Of a DNA stretch of 42,960 bases, positions 32,982 through 42,878 are shown in pieces. The position numbers and the translations under genes are program-made. The notes below the pieces were generated by a model. That model worked only from the letters and a program-made list of their open reading frames with translations, did not search any database and had not been told where the DNA came from. This stretch comes from Allomyces macrogynus ATCC 38327 (taxonomy: Eukaryota; Blastocladiomycota; Blastocladiomycetes; Blastocladiales; Blastocladiaceae), in assembly GCA_000151295.1 (NCBI GenBank), contig GG745389.1, positions 117,182 to 160,141 on the forward strand, in the 5' to 3' direction. Every line of letters begins with the position of its first letter. Position 1 is the first letter of the stretch.

Positions 32982-35498
32982 ATGGACGCGCCCGACGCCG
33001 AGGACTCCGCCCGGCCGCAAGTCCATGGCGGCGACACCCAGGCCACCGTCGACGCATCGGCCCCAGCTGGCGCCGCAGCGGACGCGTCGGTGACGACCAC
33101 TGCCGCCGGCCACGACAATGCCGCCACCGACACGGCCGCCACCGACCAGACCAACCCGGCCGCGCTCGAGGCGCGCGCCCTGTTTGAGAACCGCACCGAC
33201 GGCACGGGCGTGTCTGACGTCTTCAAGATTGCCGCCTACCTCGGCACGCGCTCCGACTACGCGCATCAATTGCGCCGCTTCTATTTTGCCAACTTCGAGT
33301 GGGGGCCCAACGTCTCGATCCTGGCCGCGTTGCGCGACCTGGCCGGCCACCTCTACCTGTCGGCCGAGACGCAGCAGCTCGACCGCGTCCTCGAGGCGTT
33401 TGCCGAGCGGTTCACGACCTGCGTCACCGCACCGCTTGCCGCTGCACGACGCGCTGCATCGTCTCGGCGTCTGTCACGGCCTGACATTTTGTCGCCGCGG
33501 CCCGCTGAGGCCAATCTCGGGTCTGCGCCGACGAGCCGGTCCTCCACTCTCTCGCGGTCGCCATCGCGCTTGTCGTATTCGGGGCCCTTGCAGAGCACGT
33601 CGGCCTCGTCGTACGCGCTCGATGAAGTCGTGACTGGGTCCGAGCGCGCGCTGTGGCTCGATTTGGGCGACCGCGCTAAGGAACTCGTGCACATGCTCGC
33701 GTTTTCGCTGCTGCTCTTGAACACCGACCTGCACCAGCACAACCAGGACCATTCGCGGATGACCAAGCGCCAATTCGTGGCCAATGTTCTCGGCGGGCTC
33801 ACGTCCTACAATTTGCCAGCATCGACGATCACGGCCCTCGATGACGTGCTGCGCAAGTACTTTTCCGACGTCAAGCGCAACGAGATCGCCCACCCGCCGT
33901 TTGTTCAATTGCGTGCACAATTACCGGCACTTCTCGCGTCGAACCGCAAGTCGAGCATGTCGGCACTCTCGGCATTTTCCGCTCTCTCGCCCCTGACACC
34001 CGCATCCACGATTGCATCCCCGACTTTGGGCCCGGATGCCGTTGTGCACCGGTCGTCGCGCAACAGCTCGGCGAGCCCGCACTTGTTCAGCTCGTCGACC
34101 TCGCTCTACTCGATTTCGTCGTCGTGGCGGCGCAAATGGGCCGATGCCACGCACAGTGGGCTCGACGACTCAGCCTCGTCAACGCGGCCGTCTATGGAGT
34201 CGATGCGCACATTGCCGAGCCTGCTGCAACTGCCCGTCAATGTGCGCATATCTTGGCTCCGTGTGTGCTCTGCGTTTCTCGCCCACCAAACGATGCGCTG
34301 ACTCAACTCTTGGTCCAATTTCTAGGGCATTAAGCAGTGCGCCATGGCAAGGAAGCATTTGTGGTCACCCGCGGGTCGTCCACCGCACCGTGCCTGGAAA
34401 AACTGTCTCGTGCAGCTCACGCCCGACCAGATCATGGTGCTCTCGTCGCTCTCGTCGCGCCGCGGGTCAATGCCGGGTCTCGGCAGCTCCGGCTCGTTGC
34501 ACCACCACGACCACCTCGCCATCCCCAACGTCCACTGCCTTGCGGCCACGTTCACCGGTTTGCCGCACGTGGCCTACTCGACGAGCCGGTCGCACGTGTG
34601 GTCCTTGACACTGCCCGACGGCACTGTGTGGCTGTTCCAGGCGCCGTCGGCCGAGGACATGCACCAGTGGGTGGCGCTCGTCAACGTGTGGAACGCGCGG
34701 TGGTCGCGCGGCGCCGCCCTTCTGCGCCCGGAATCGGCAGTGCTCGGCGTCGGGTCCGCGCGGTACGGGTGGGAACACGATATCTTGGCCATGGACCCGC
34801 CGAGCGACACGGATTACTTGCCGCGGCTCATGACTTGGACGCCGCCGGAACCTGTCGTCGTCGCGTCGCATCTCGACGTGGCCGAGCAGGCCAAGCAGTG
34901 CGAGCAGCAGCTGCGCCGACACGAGGCTGCGCTTGCCGCGCACGTGCCGCTGGCCTCGGCGCTCGAGCGTGCGTTCCCGAAAATCACGCCCAGTAACGTC
35001 GCACAATTCCGGCCGTGCGTGCAATTGCCCCACGGGCCGCCGCCGTTCAAGAACCGCACGCAGCTTATTAAGTACGCGAACCAGGTGCGCGACGTGGCGC
35101 TCGCGAATTGGCGCACGCGGCTTGAGCACTTGAACCGCGAGGTTGGCAAGTGGCACGTTTACTTGGCGGCGCTCATGGCACCGCATGTGGATGGTGGTCC
35201 GATTCTGCTGGCTCCGGACATGCCACCGGTCGTGGTTCCCGAACCCATGATCGTAGAGGACGCGGCGGGGTTGGACCCTGAGCCCGAGTCTGCGGCCGCG
35301 GCCGCGCTGATGCCGCCGCCACTACCAGCACCACCAGTCGACCATCTTGCCGTGACCGCACTTGCACTCGCCGAGGCGGTGCGTCGGTCGGCCCCGACGG
35401 TGAATTTGTCGCAGAACCACGCCGTCGGTACGCTCGCTACGGGGCGGGCGGGGAGCGGCGACTTGCCCTTGATCCCGTTGTCGCCCGTGTCGCTGTAA
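32982..35498 (+). CDS. Sec7-PH Arf GTPase exchange factor (EFA6/PSD/Yel1-like)
   Basis: Activates Arf GTPases at membranes. Exon 1 is 32982-34241 and exon 2 is 34326-35498, with an 84-nt intron (GTGCGC...TTCTAG, branch-like CTGAC), phase 0; the product is 810 residues. A donor 21 bases later would also keep frame. After a disordered N-terminus, the Sec7 domain shows LSAETQQLDRVLEAFAERF, where the Glu of SAET matches the catalytic finger, and FSLLLLNTDLHQHNQ with MTKRQFVANV. A Ser/Arg-rich insert of about 80 residues splits these two motifs. Exon 2 carries a PH domain (AWKNCLVQLTPDQIMVL, HVWSLTLPDGTVWLFQAPSAEDMHQW), then a helical region with NRTQLIKYANQVRDVALANW and a Pro/Ala-rich tail. Sec7 followed by PH and a helical tail is the EFA6/PSD layout; cytohesin is less likely. 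Confidence 0.88.
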
Positions 35499-35558
35499 CC
35501 GTTGTTGGCCGGGTGTGTTGTTTGATAGTTGTGTGCCCACCGCCGTAAAGATAATAGC

Positions 35559-35564
35559 TTTATT
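35559..35564 (-). terminator. Possible polyadenylation signal for His-rich gene
   Basis: AATAAA on the minus strand, 231 bases past the stop of the gene ending at 35795. Hexamer match only. Confidence 0.35.
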
Positions 35565-35694
35565 GACTTGCGTTGGAAGAATAGCGTTGGGCGACAAATT
35601 GCTCCTCTTGCTCCAATCATGAAAGTTGAACCCTGTCCGCACTGCCACAACTGAAGGATTTGACAAAAGAAGAGACATACACTGAATTACCAAA

Positions 35695-35700
35695 AATAAA
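35695..35700 (+). terminator. Possible polyadenylation signal for Sec7-PH gene
   Basis: AATAAA 197 bases beyond the Sec7-PH stop. With the minus-strand hexamer at 35559, it implies that the two convergent transcripts overlap at their 3' ends. Hexamer match only. Confidence 0.35.
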
Positions 35701-35794
35701 GACGAGGAATTACAGGTCAAGGAGGAAGGGTGGAAGGAGCGTCGTGCACATTGGCTGTGCATGCCAGCAGATATAGAACGCCTGGAAGACGAGA

Positions 35795-36910
35795 TCAATG
35801 ATGACGGGCGCGGCGTTGCTCGCGTTCCTGCTCGCGCTGCTGCTTGCGCTGTTCACGCTCCTGCTCGCGCTGGTGATGGCGTTGCTCGCGCTGCTGCTGC
35901 TCGCGCTGCAGCTCCTCTTGGCGCTGCACCTCTTGCGCGACCTCGGCCTGCGCGGCCTGAATCACGGCAGCGGCCATGGCAGCGAGCGTGTCCGAATCAG
36001 CGGGCGTGCCATCGACCACGACCTTGACATGCTCAACAACGACACCCGTCGCGGGCACGAGATCGGCCGACGACACTGGGTGGCGGTGATGGCGGCCCTC
36101 ATGGTCGCGGTAACCCCAGGTGAACCACCACGGCGCGTGGCGCTGGTGCTCGCCGTGGTGGTTGCCGTGGTAGCCCCAATGGTGACGCGAGTCCGCATTG
36201 CCGTCGACGTCGACGTGGTGCGCGGCAGTGTGATCAAACGGCGTCTGCGGAATCTCAACGTCGCCGACCGTATCGTGCAGCGCCGCAACCATCATGTGGT
36301 CGTGGCCCATGACGGGCATGTGCGCGCGGCCATGGTGGTCCTTGTCGTCCCATTGCGGGCCGTCCCACTGCGCGTGGTGGCGCCAGGACCCGCCGCACGG
36401 GCCGTGGTGGCGGCCGTGACGACGGTGGTGGCGGTGCGCGGCAAAGACGACACCGCCGACGAGCAGCACGAGGATCGCGGCAAGAGCAGTGAACCCACGA
36501 CGGCGATGCGGGCACCGCGGGCGCGCGGCGGGAGACGAGGTGGTGGCGGTGGCAGCGTTCGCTTCGAGATCGGCCGGCGCGCCGACGGCAACAGGCGACT
36601 TCTTGTCGGCGGCAGCGGACGCAGCAGCGGCATGGCCGGGGTAGACGGCCGTGTCGTAGGGGGGCGGCGGCGCCGACGATTCGTCAGCGGCAGGCACGGC
36701 GTCGGCAGGCGCGGCCGGCAGCAGCGGGGCGCGGGCTTCGTCCATGTGCGCGTGGCCGTGGTCGTGGGTGACGAGCAGGGGCACCTCCATCTTGTTGCAG
36801 AGTTGGCTGCGATTGTGTTGGTCGTGCGCGGCAGACCCTGGCGGGGTGCAGGGAATCGTGGTGGCAGAAGCGGGAGGACGACGACGCCAAATGGCCCGCC
36901 AAAAGGCCAA
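35795..36910 (-). CDS. His-rich single-pass membrane protein, unknown
   Basis: Continuous frame of 371 codons from 36910; the second ATG at 36790 (MEVPLLVTHDHGHAH) is a likely start too and gives 331 residues. The order is: an N-terminal cytoplasmic-type region with acidic dileucine-like signals (EVPLL, DEARAPLL) and a PPPPY motif; an Arg patch then one hydrophobic span, GFTALAAILVLLVGGVVFAA; a region of about 150 residues extremely rich in His, Trp and Asp (RHHWGYHGNHHGEHQRH); and a C-terminal Gln/Glu/Arg helix (QREQEREQRKQQREQER). The layout suggests a type II protein with a metal-binding lumenal or outer domain. PPxY plus dileucine motifs would suit ubiquitin-ligase recruitment and endosomal/vacuolar sorting. 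No family recognised; function is inference. Confidence 0.6.
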   Translation of the reverse strand: MAFWRAIWRRRPPASATTIPCTPPGSAAHDQHNRSQLCNKMEVPLLVTHDHGHAHMDEARAPLLPAAPADAVPAADESSAPPPPYDTAVYPGHAAAASAAADKKSPVAVGAPADLEANAATATTSSPAARPRCPHRRRGFTALAAILVLLVGGVVFAAHRHHRRHGRHHGPCGGSWRHHAQWDGPQWDDKDHHGRAHMPVMGHDHMMVAALHDTVGDVEIPQTPFDHTAAHHVDVDGNADSRHHWGYHGNHHGEHQRHAPWWFTWGYRDHEGRHHRHPVSSADLVPATGVVVEHVKVVVDGTPADSDTLAAMAAAVIQAAQAEVAQEVQRQEELQREQQQREQRHHQREQEREQRKQQREQEREQRRARHH

Positions 36911-37317
36911 AAGTGCAGAAAAGGCAACAGAGGCGAAATGATGACAAAGATCGTGAACGGCGATAAAGTACGTGGAATAAGGTGTGGGGTTGTGTGGGTG
37001 TGGGGTTGTGTGGTGGCCATGCTGACCTGGGTCGACATGACAGCAGAGGCTGTTCTTGGAAATATGGCGTGGTCGATAGTTTGAGCCACCTGGAGGTCCC
37101 CACCTGGTAATTTGAAACCCCCGATTGGCGGTGACAAGGCGAGTATGAGCGTTGACAGTGCTTAAACATCAACAGCCACCAACAGCAAGGAATAAGTACT
37201 GCCAAAGACAAAGCAGAGCCATTCAAGTCAGGCAACAAAGCCTTGATTTTGCATGCCCTGCACGTGTGGGATTTCTATGTCAGTCTTGGCGCGTCTTTTG
37301 ACAGGCTAGATGAAAGG
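36911..37317. other. Intergenic before retrotransposon remains
   Basis: No gene seen. It probably contains the promoter of the His-rich gene. No 5' LTR matching the LTR start at 42879 is visible. Confidence 0.4.
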
Positions 37318-37428
37318 TATGAGCTTGCCCAAGGAGAGCACCATTGGCGAATACTCGGGCGGCAGTGAGGAGAGAAGTGTGAGGACCAAGAATGAGTTGG
37401 CAAAGTCAGTGTGCAGGTGCAAGGATGT
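37318..37428 (-). repeat. Inverted fragment of copia gag
   Basis: The reverse complement of about 37324-37425 closely matches the gag segment at about 38203-38305, including CTTGGTCCTCACAC, CTGCCGCCCGAGTATTC and CAATGGTGCTCTCCTTGGGC. Read on the minus strand, it starts with ACATCCTTGCACCTGCACAC. It is therefore a piece of a second, oppositely oriented element copy or a local inversion. The arms are about 100 bases with few mismatches and about 780 bases between them. Confidence 0.88.
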
Positions 37429-37565
37429 CCATTACCATGATGATGATGATGACAACCAAAACTCGAACCACCACCACCTGAAACGTGCTGCATCTGCTCG
37501 AGACAGCGCAACACCAATTTTTTCAACTCAATTTTGACGATTTTTGCCATTTTTCGACCTGCACC

Positions 37566-39130
37566 ATGACCGTCACCATGACCTCATCTGTCTTGGTCAA
37601 GACGCCAATCTCTGGCCAACCAGTGACGATTGAGATGCTCAAGGCCAATGGCTCAAACTGGCCAACATTTGCTGACCATTTTCTCAGCTTTTTGACCGCC
37701 AACCAGCTTGAAGACCTGCTTGAACTCAAGTCCTTCAAGGTTTTGGTTGACACTGATTTCGAGGTTGTGTCACTGGAACAGCAAGAGGAAAGACAGATGC
37801 GCAATTCAAGAAACTCATTGAGCTCGACTCAGATGTCAAGTTTGTTGCCGACACAATCTATTGGAATGGTCCTGCGGGTGCCGAATGCAAGAAGTGCATG
37901 GCCCACAACAGCTACAAGGCCAAGTTGTGCATCTGGAGCATCATCAAGGTTGTTTTGCCATCTGCTGTTGCGTCTGAACTCCTGCCAGTCTTCTCGGACA
38001 CCACCTGTGTCGCCAATGTGTGGGCGCTGCTGCAAGCTCGTTTTGACAAGCGTTCTGCGCAAGCTCATCTCGCTAATGTCAAGGGGCTGTTCATGAAGCC
38101 CATGTTGGGCTCTGGTGCAGTGGTGGTTCGTGAGCACATTGCCGATTTGCAACGCCGTTTTGACATGATTTGGCACCATGAATGTGCCAAGTTGTCCTCA
38201 CACCTGTGCGTTGACTTTGCTGACTCGTTCTTGGTCCTCACACTGCTCTCCTCGCTGCCGCCCGAGTATTCACCAATGGTGCTCTCCTTGGGCGAGCGCT
38301 ATGAGGAAATGGCAATCATCAAATTACAGACGATTCTTGAGGGGGCTGCCAACCAGCTAGAACGCAGCTCTGGGACTGAGACACAGGCGCTTGCTGTGAC
38401 GAAGCACAAGGACACGAACGCCTGTCACAACTGTGGCAAGATTGGTCATTATGTGCGCTTCTGCCTGAACTGGGACCACCAGCGCAAGAACAGCGCTGAA
38501 GCTGCGAACTGGCACAAAAAGAAGGCAAATGTTGTTGCCAAGGACAGTGACAAACAGGCAATGGTGCATTTGTCTGTGGACGAGTATGAGCATTTGATGG
38601 CGTCTGCCCGTGGTGTGGATGCCGCTGGAGTTGTTTTTGGTGCTGCTGAATTTGACGGATTTGTGCACTACCCGATTGTCGCCCTCTGCCCCGAAATCGT
38701 GAGACTTGAACATCAAAGCCATCAGGGCATGGTGACGCCACCTGGCACGTACCCGCCCATCATTCATGTTGATGCATTGAATTATGAAGGACCGGATCCT
38801 CACCATCATCGTGCGCGCGCACTGATGCCTTTGTCAGCGCGCGCACGTCTTGCACAGAGCCCGAAAGTCGATTCGGCCGCTGGCGCGCACTTTTGCGGCA
38901 ACAAGTCGCTATTTGCTACGCTCAACGACATGCGGCCTGGCGAAGGGTTCCTTGTCTCACTGGGTGACCACCGCGTGTGCCAACCGATTGGTAAGGGCAC
39001 AATGCGCATCCACACGCCTTCGGGCAACATTGTTCACCTCGACCCAGTCTGGTACATTCCCAGCTTCAAGACGCTTGTCTCAGTCTCTGAGCTGTACGAT
39101 CGGACTGCTGTGCGAGTCATCTTTGGGGAT
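37566..39130 (+). pseudogene. copia gag and protease region
   Basis: Capsid-type region with KANGSNWPTFADHFLSFL and, after a frameshift near 37797, the UBN2/retrotran-gag-like helices (NVWALLQARFDKRSAQAHL, LLSSLPPEYSPMVLSLGE). The nucleocapsid zinc knuckle CHNCGKIGHYVRFC (C-x2-C-x4-H-x4-C) is intact near 38420. The aspartic-protease motif appears as KVDSAAGAHF near 38868, where copia elements usually have DSGA, so the Gly is replaced by Ala. The frame ends at an in-frame TGA at 39131-39133 and continues beyond it. Confidence 0.85.
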
Positions 39131-39133
39131 TGA

Positions 39134-41086
39134 GACGTCCAGTTCATGCATTGCGAGACAGGAGATCTGCTTGCCAAGGGCGTGCGGCATGGGGATATGT
39201 GGATCGTCCTGGGCGTGTGCGAGAAGGGACCGACCAAGGACGCGTGGGTGCTCGACGTTTGGGGTAAGCGACCTGTTGGTGTGCACGTTGCCGATGTGGT
39301 CAAGAAGGTGTCGCTCGCCGAGCTGTGGCATGTGCGACTATTTCATGTTGGTCATGTTCGCGATTCGGCCGTGTGTATGCTCGAGCATGGCGTCAAGGAC
39401 GATGTGGGTGTGGCCAATCTGGTGCACGAGTGCATGACGTGTTTTTGTGGCCAATGTGCACAGCCAGCCACATCTGCTGCGCCATTTGCGTGCAAATCGA
39501 CTATTTGGCGTCCTCTACGCTGATTTGGTGTCAATGAAGGCGGTTGGCATGGGGGGTGTCAACTACTTTGCGACAGTCATGGACAAGTACTCATGCTGGT
39601 GCTTCGTGCTGCTTCTCCAGTGCAAGGGCGACTTTGGACCGCAGTTTCTCAATTTGCTGAAGCATGCCAAGTCATTCTTCGGCGTGTCTGCAGGCCGGCT
39701 GCACAGCGACCATGGTGGCGAGTTCATTGGCAACAGTTTACGCTCGATTCTGCTCTCATGTCGCATGCACTTGTTGATAACGTCTCCAAACTCGCCAGAG
39801 TCAAATGGACTTGCCAAACAGATGCAGGGTGGGCTCAAGTCAATGGTGTGTGCGGCCATGATGGCCACCAAGGCGCCGGATGTTGGAATGGTGAATCCAG
39901 CACTGCTGCCTTCGATCAGGTTTTGGTGCAGTGGATAACTCAACAAGTTATGAGCCCTGTGTGCGCAGAGGTCCTGCAATTGAACCCCAGTCGTGACGGT
40001 TGACATTTGGAGCCCAAAAGAGGGGGAAAAAGGAATCCTCACCCCTCCAGCTGACCCCAGGTAACTGAAGTTGCAGCAGATACTGGCTTCAGGGAGAGTG
40101 TTGGAATGGTGAATCCAGCACTGCTGCCTTCGATCAGCTTTTGGTGCAGTGGTTAACTCAACAGGTTATGAGCCCTGTGTGCGCGGAGGTCCTGGGATCG
40201 AATCCCAGTCGTGACGGTTGACATTTGGAGCCCAAAAGAGGGGGAAAAATAAATCCTCGCCCCTCCAGCTGACCCCAGGTAACTGAAGTTGCAGCAGATA
40301 CTGGCTTCAGGGAGAGTCTTGGAATGGTGAATCCAGCACTGCTGCCTTTGATCAGGTTTTGGTGTAGTGGTTAACTCAACACCAGATTCCCTCTGGCCAG
40401 AGTGTGTGCACGCGGCGTGCTATGTGCGCAACTGTGTGCCAAGTGACTCGCTTGGTGGTCACTCGCCATACCAGGTTGTTTTCGGCGTGTCACCCTACAT
40501 GTTGAAGTGCAAGGTGTGGGGCTCGCTTGGTGGCACTGTTGTTCCGATGATGCAGGCGCGTCTGGGCATGTCCAGATTCGCTGCAGGTGTGGCAGTGCAT
40601 ATGGTAGGTTATGGAGACGAGTTGCCATGGGTCATGCGCAACGACTACCGTGTGTGGGATGGAGAGAAGGTGTTTGTCACGCGCAATGTCAAGTTTGCCA
40701 AGCGGCTCTGTGTTGTGGAGTCGCGTGTTGTTGCTGGTGCTCCTCGCACGTTGCCGTCAGCCAAGGTCAAGGTTGGGTCGCCCGTGCAAGTTGATTTGGA
40801 GCCGCTGGACGTGCCGTCGACTGTGGTCGATGGCATTGGTGGTGATGAAGTTGTTGAAGAGGAGATAGGGCGTGGTGCGTGGCATGATCAAGTTCAAGTG
40901 CCTTTGGCAGTTCCTGATCAACTTCCTGCAGTCAACCCGATTGCCAAGCTCCCCCTGGCAGGGCCAGCATTGGGGCGTGATATTCTACAAGCTGGCGAGA
41001 GACCCAGTTTGCTGCAGGTGGACCGGGGACCAATGGGGTCCTCGCGGACGTGGGGGAGCCCAGTCGTCAGGCCGATGCGCCAGAAG
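39134..41086 (+). pseudogene. copia integrase region, split by SINE insertion
   Basis: Starts with the GAG-pre-integrase motif LAELWHVRLFHVGH and Cys pairs (HECMTCFCGQC). After a frameshift near 39505 comes the catalytic core: YADLVS (first Asp), GRLHSDHGGEF (second Asp) and SPNSPESNGLAK (Glu). The frame then runs into a 500-base repetitive insertion at 39882-40381. It resumes with SLWPECVHAACYVRN and the C-terminal GHSPYQVVFGVSPY and VWGSLGG region. The residues on either side of the insertion (ATKAPD / DSLWPECV) would be contiguous without it. Confidence 0.85.
39882..40381 (+). repeat. Tandem tRNA-derived SINE-like array (2.3 units of 218 bp)
   Basis: Two full units (39882-40099, 40100-40317) and a truncated third (40318-40381) repeat at exactly 218 bases. 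Each unit has a tRNA-like segment in its first half. In unit 2 an A-box-like TGGTGCAGTGG (40142-40152) is followed by a B-box GATCGAATCC within a perfect T-arm: CTGGG, seven-base loop, CCCAG (40192-40208). The acceptor arms do not pair, so this is not a working tRNA. A tRNA-unrelated body follows, with AAAAGAGGGGGAAAAA and CCAGGTAACTGAAGTTGC. Flanks CCGGAT (39876-39881) and CCAGAT (40382-40387) look like an imperfect target-site duplication. Confidence 0.85.
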
Positions 41087-42122
41087 TGAGCGATGGGGGT
41101 GTTGGTGCTCTTGGACCTGATGCTCAGGCACCCATCGCATGGCAATCGCGCCGTTTGTGTGGCCTACAGCCCGAGGTTGCTCGCCGTTTTGATCCCGACG
41201 CCATTGCCCGCGTCCACAGTATGCCCGACGTGGGGGAGGTGGATCCTGAACCTGAAAGGGGCGTCGAACGTGCTGCTGACGCAGTTGAGAATGTGCGCAT
41301 GTTGCAGTTGAATAGTGATTGCACGGACGCTTCGGCCCCTCTTGTTCGTTCCCTAGCTGGCCCTGGCGTCGACTCAGGTTCGCCCCTGTCCAGAATTGTC
41401 AATCTTGGTTTGCTGACACTGTTTCTACGTGCGCACCTGGACTCGGATCTCAGCAAGTCTGTGAGTCGGCAAGTGCAGTGCTTGCATGTGTTGCCGCAGC
41501 TCAAGTCGGCGCCCAGGGTGCAGTTTGGGAACCCAAGACGGTTGAGGAAGAGCTAGTGCACCCGGACTGGTGCGCGCCGACATTTGACAAGTACAACTCG
41601 CTCGTTGAGAATGGGACATGGGTGCTCGTCAACCACTGCCCAGGCGACAAGGTGATGCGCTCCGGTTGGATCTTCAAGTGGAAACTCGGGGCAGACGGAA
41701 AGCCCGTGCGCGCCAAGTCGCGACTTGTTGCCAAGGGATACAAGGCCATTCCAGGCGTGCATTACACGGACACGTTTGCGCCCGTTGCGTCGTTTGACAC
41801 GCTGCGTTTGATTCTGTCGCTCACCGCGTCCAAGTACGACAAGTGCCTGTTCATGCACAAGACAGGCAAGGGCGTGATCTTCATTGGAGTCTATGTCGAC
41901 GACTTGCCGATTGTCGTGTCAACCAAGGAGCTGCGCAAGTGGATTGTCGACAAGTTGAAGTCCGAGTTCAAGGTGCACGACTTGGGCGATGCGGCATGGT
42001 TGCTCAGGTGCAAGATTACGTACAGTGACGACGGGTCAATTTACCTTGACCAGAGCCAGTACATCAAGTCAATGGGCAAGCGGTTCCAGATCCCTGAAAA
42101 GATGTGGCCAGTGATCCTGATG
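41087..42122 (+). pseudogene. copia linker and reverse transcriptase with internal deletion
   Basis: The linker to about 41480 spans several frames. The reverse transcriptase begins with HPDWCAPTFDKYNSLVENGTW, continues through SGWIFKWKL, KSRLVAKGYKAIPGVHYTD and TFAPVASFDTLRLILSL, then jumps directly to KGVIFIGVYVDDLPIVVSTK. Family members have roughly 100 residues between these points, including the first catalytic Asp (VKTAFLNG region) and SLYGLKQ; they are missing here. YVDD remains. The frame ends at a TGA at 42123-42125. Confidence 0.88.
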
Positions 42123-42125
42123 TGA

Positions 42126-42857
42126 CCCAATGACTTCAAGGAGCTGCTCGAGTTGCCCAAGATCATTGATCCAGTCGTGAAGACCGAGTACCTCGCCATT
42201 GTCGGGTCACTGCTCTTTGTGGCGACCAAAACGCGGCTGGACATTGCCGCTGTGACTGCAATTCTTGGCCGTTTCATGCATGCACCTGGTACGCTACATC
42301 TCGAGGCTGCAAAGCGGCTTGTTGGGTACCTGTTGGGCACGTTGAACCTCAGCATCAAGTTTTTGGGCAAGGATATGAAACTTGACACGTTTGCTGATGC
42401 CGATTGGGCTGAGGATCGTGGCGACCGCAAGTCAACGTTGGGCTTTGTGATACGGGTTGGCGGTAGCCCTGTCGCCTGGCACTCGAAGAAGCAGACGCTC
42501 ATGGCAAAGTCGACCATGGCTGCTGAGTGCGTGTCGGCAAGCTTAGCAGGCGACACGATCCTCACGATATGCGCACTGCTGGAAGAGCTCGGGTACAAAC
42601 AGGATGGACTGACGCCGCTCATGGAAGATAACGCGTTGGCGGGGCGTGTAGCCAAGGACGCGCTGCTCTTGTCGAAACACGTTGAGATCTACACCCACTG
42701 GTTGCAGGACCAAGTTGCCAAGAAGACGATTGACCTGCGGCGTGTGGACACGGAGAACCAGATTGCTGACATTTTGACCAAGCCGCTTGTTGCTCCTGCA
42801 TTCCGCAAGCTTCGTGACATGATTGGAGTTGCGGAAGTGATTGCTCCGCGCGCGTAG
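42126..42857 (+). pseudogene. copia RNase H region
   Basis: Continues in the same frame as the reverse transcriptase, past the TGA at 42123. It contains YLAIVGSLLFVATKTRLDIA, HLEAAKRLVGYLLGT, FADADWAEDRGDRKSTLGFV (RNase H Asp), AKSTMAAECVSASLAG (Glu) and the C-terminal marker NQIADILTKPL. It ends at TAG 42855-42857. This part is nearly intact. Confidence 0.9.
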
Positions 42858-42878
42858 GGAATGCTCGCCGTGGGGGAG

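Noticed and set aside
35798..37084. 428-codon plus-strand open frame, Leu/Ala/Arg-rich
   Set aside because: It is antisense to the QREQER-type repeat and His-rich gene; its Leu-rich start is simply the complement of Gln/Glu codons, and it has no family features.
40130..40215. Functional tRNA gene
   Set aside because: The T-arm and A-box are good but the acceptor strands do not pair, and the unit is tandemly repeated with a long non-tRNA body, so it is a tRNA-derived repeat.
39131..42125. TGA read as Trp or Sec (three in-frame TGAs in the window)
   Set aside because: TGA ends SF3A2, PDK, GDB1 and chitin synthase at the expected places, and TGG encodes Trp throughout; the retroelement TGAs sit among other frameshifts, so decay explains them.
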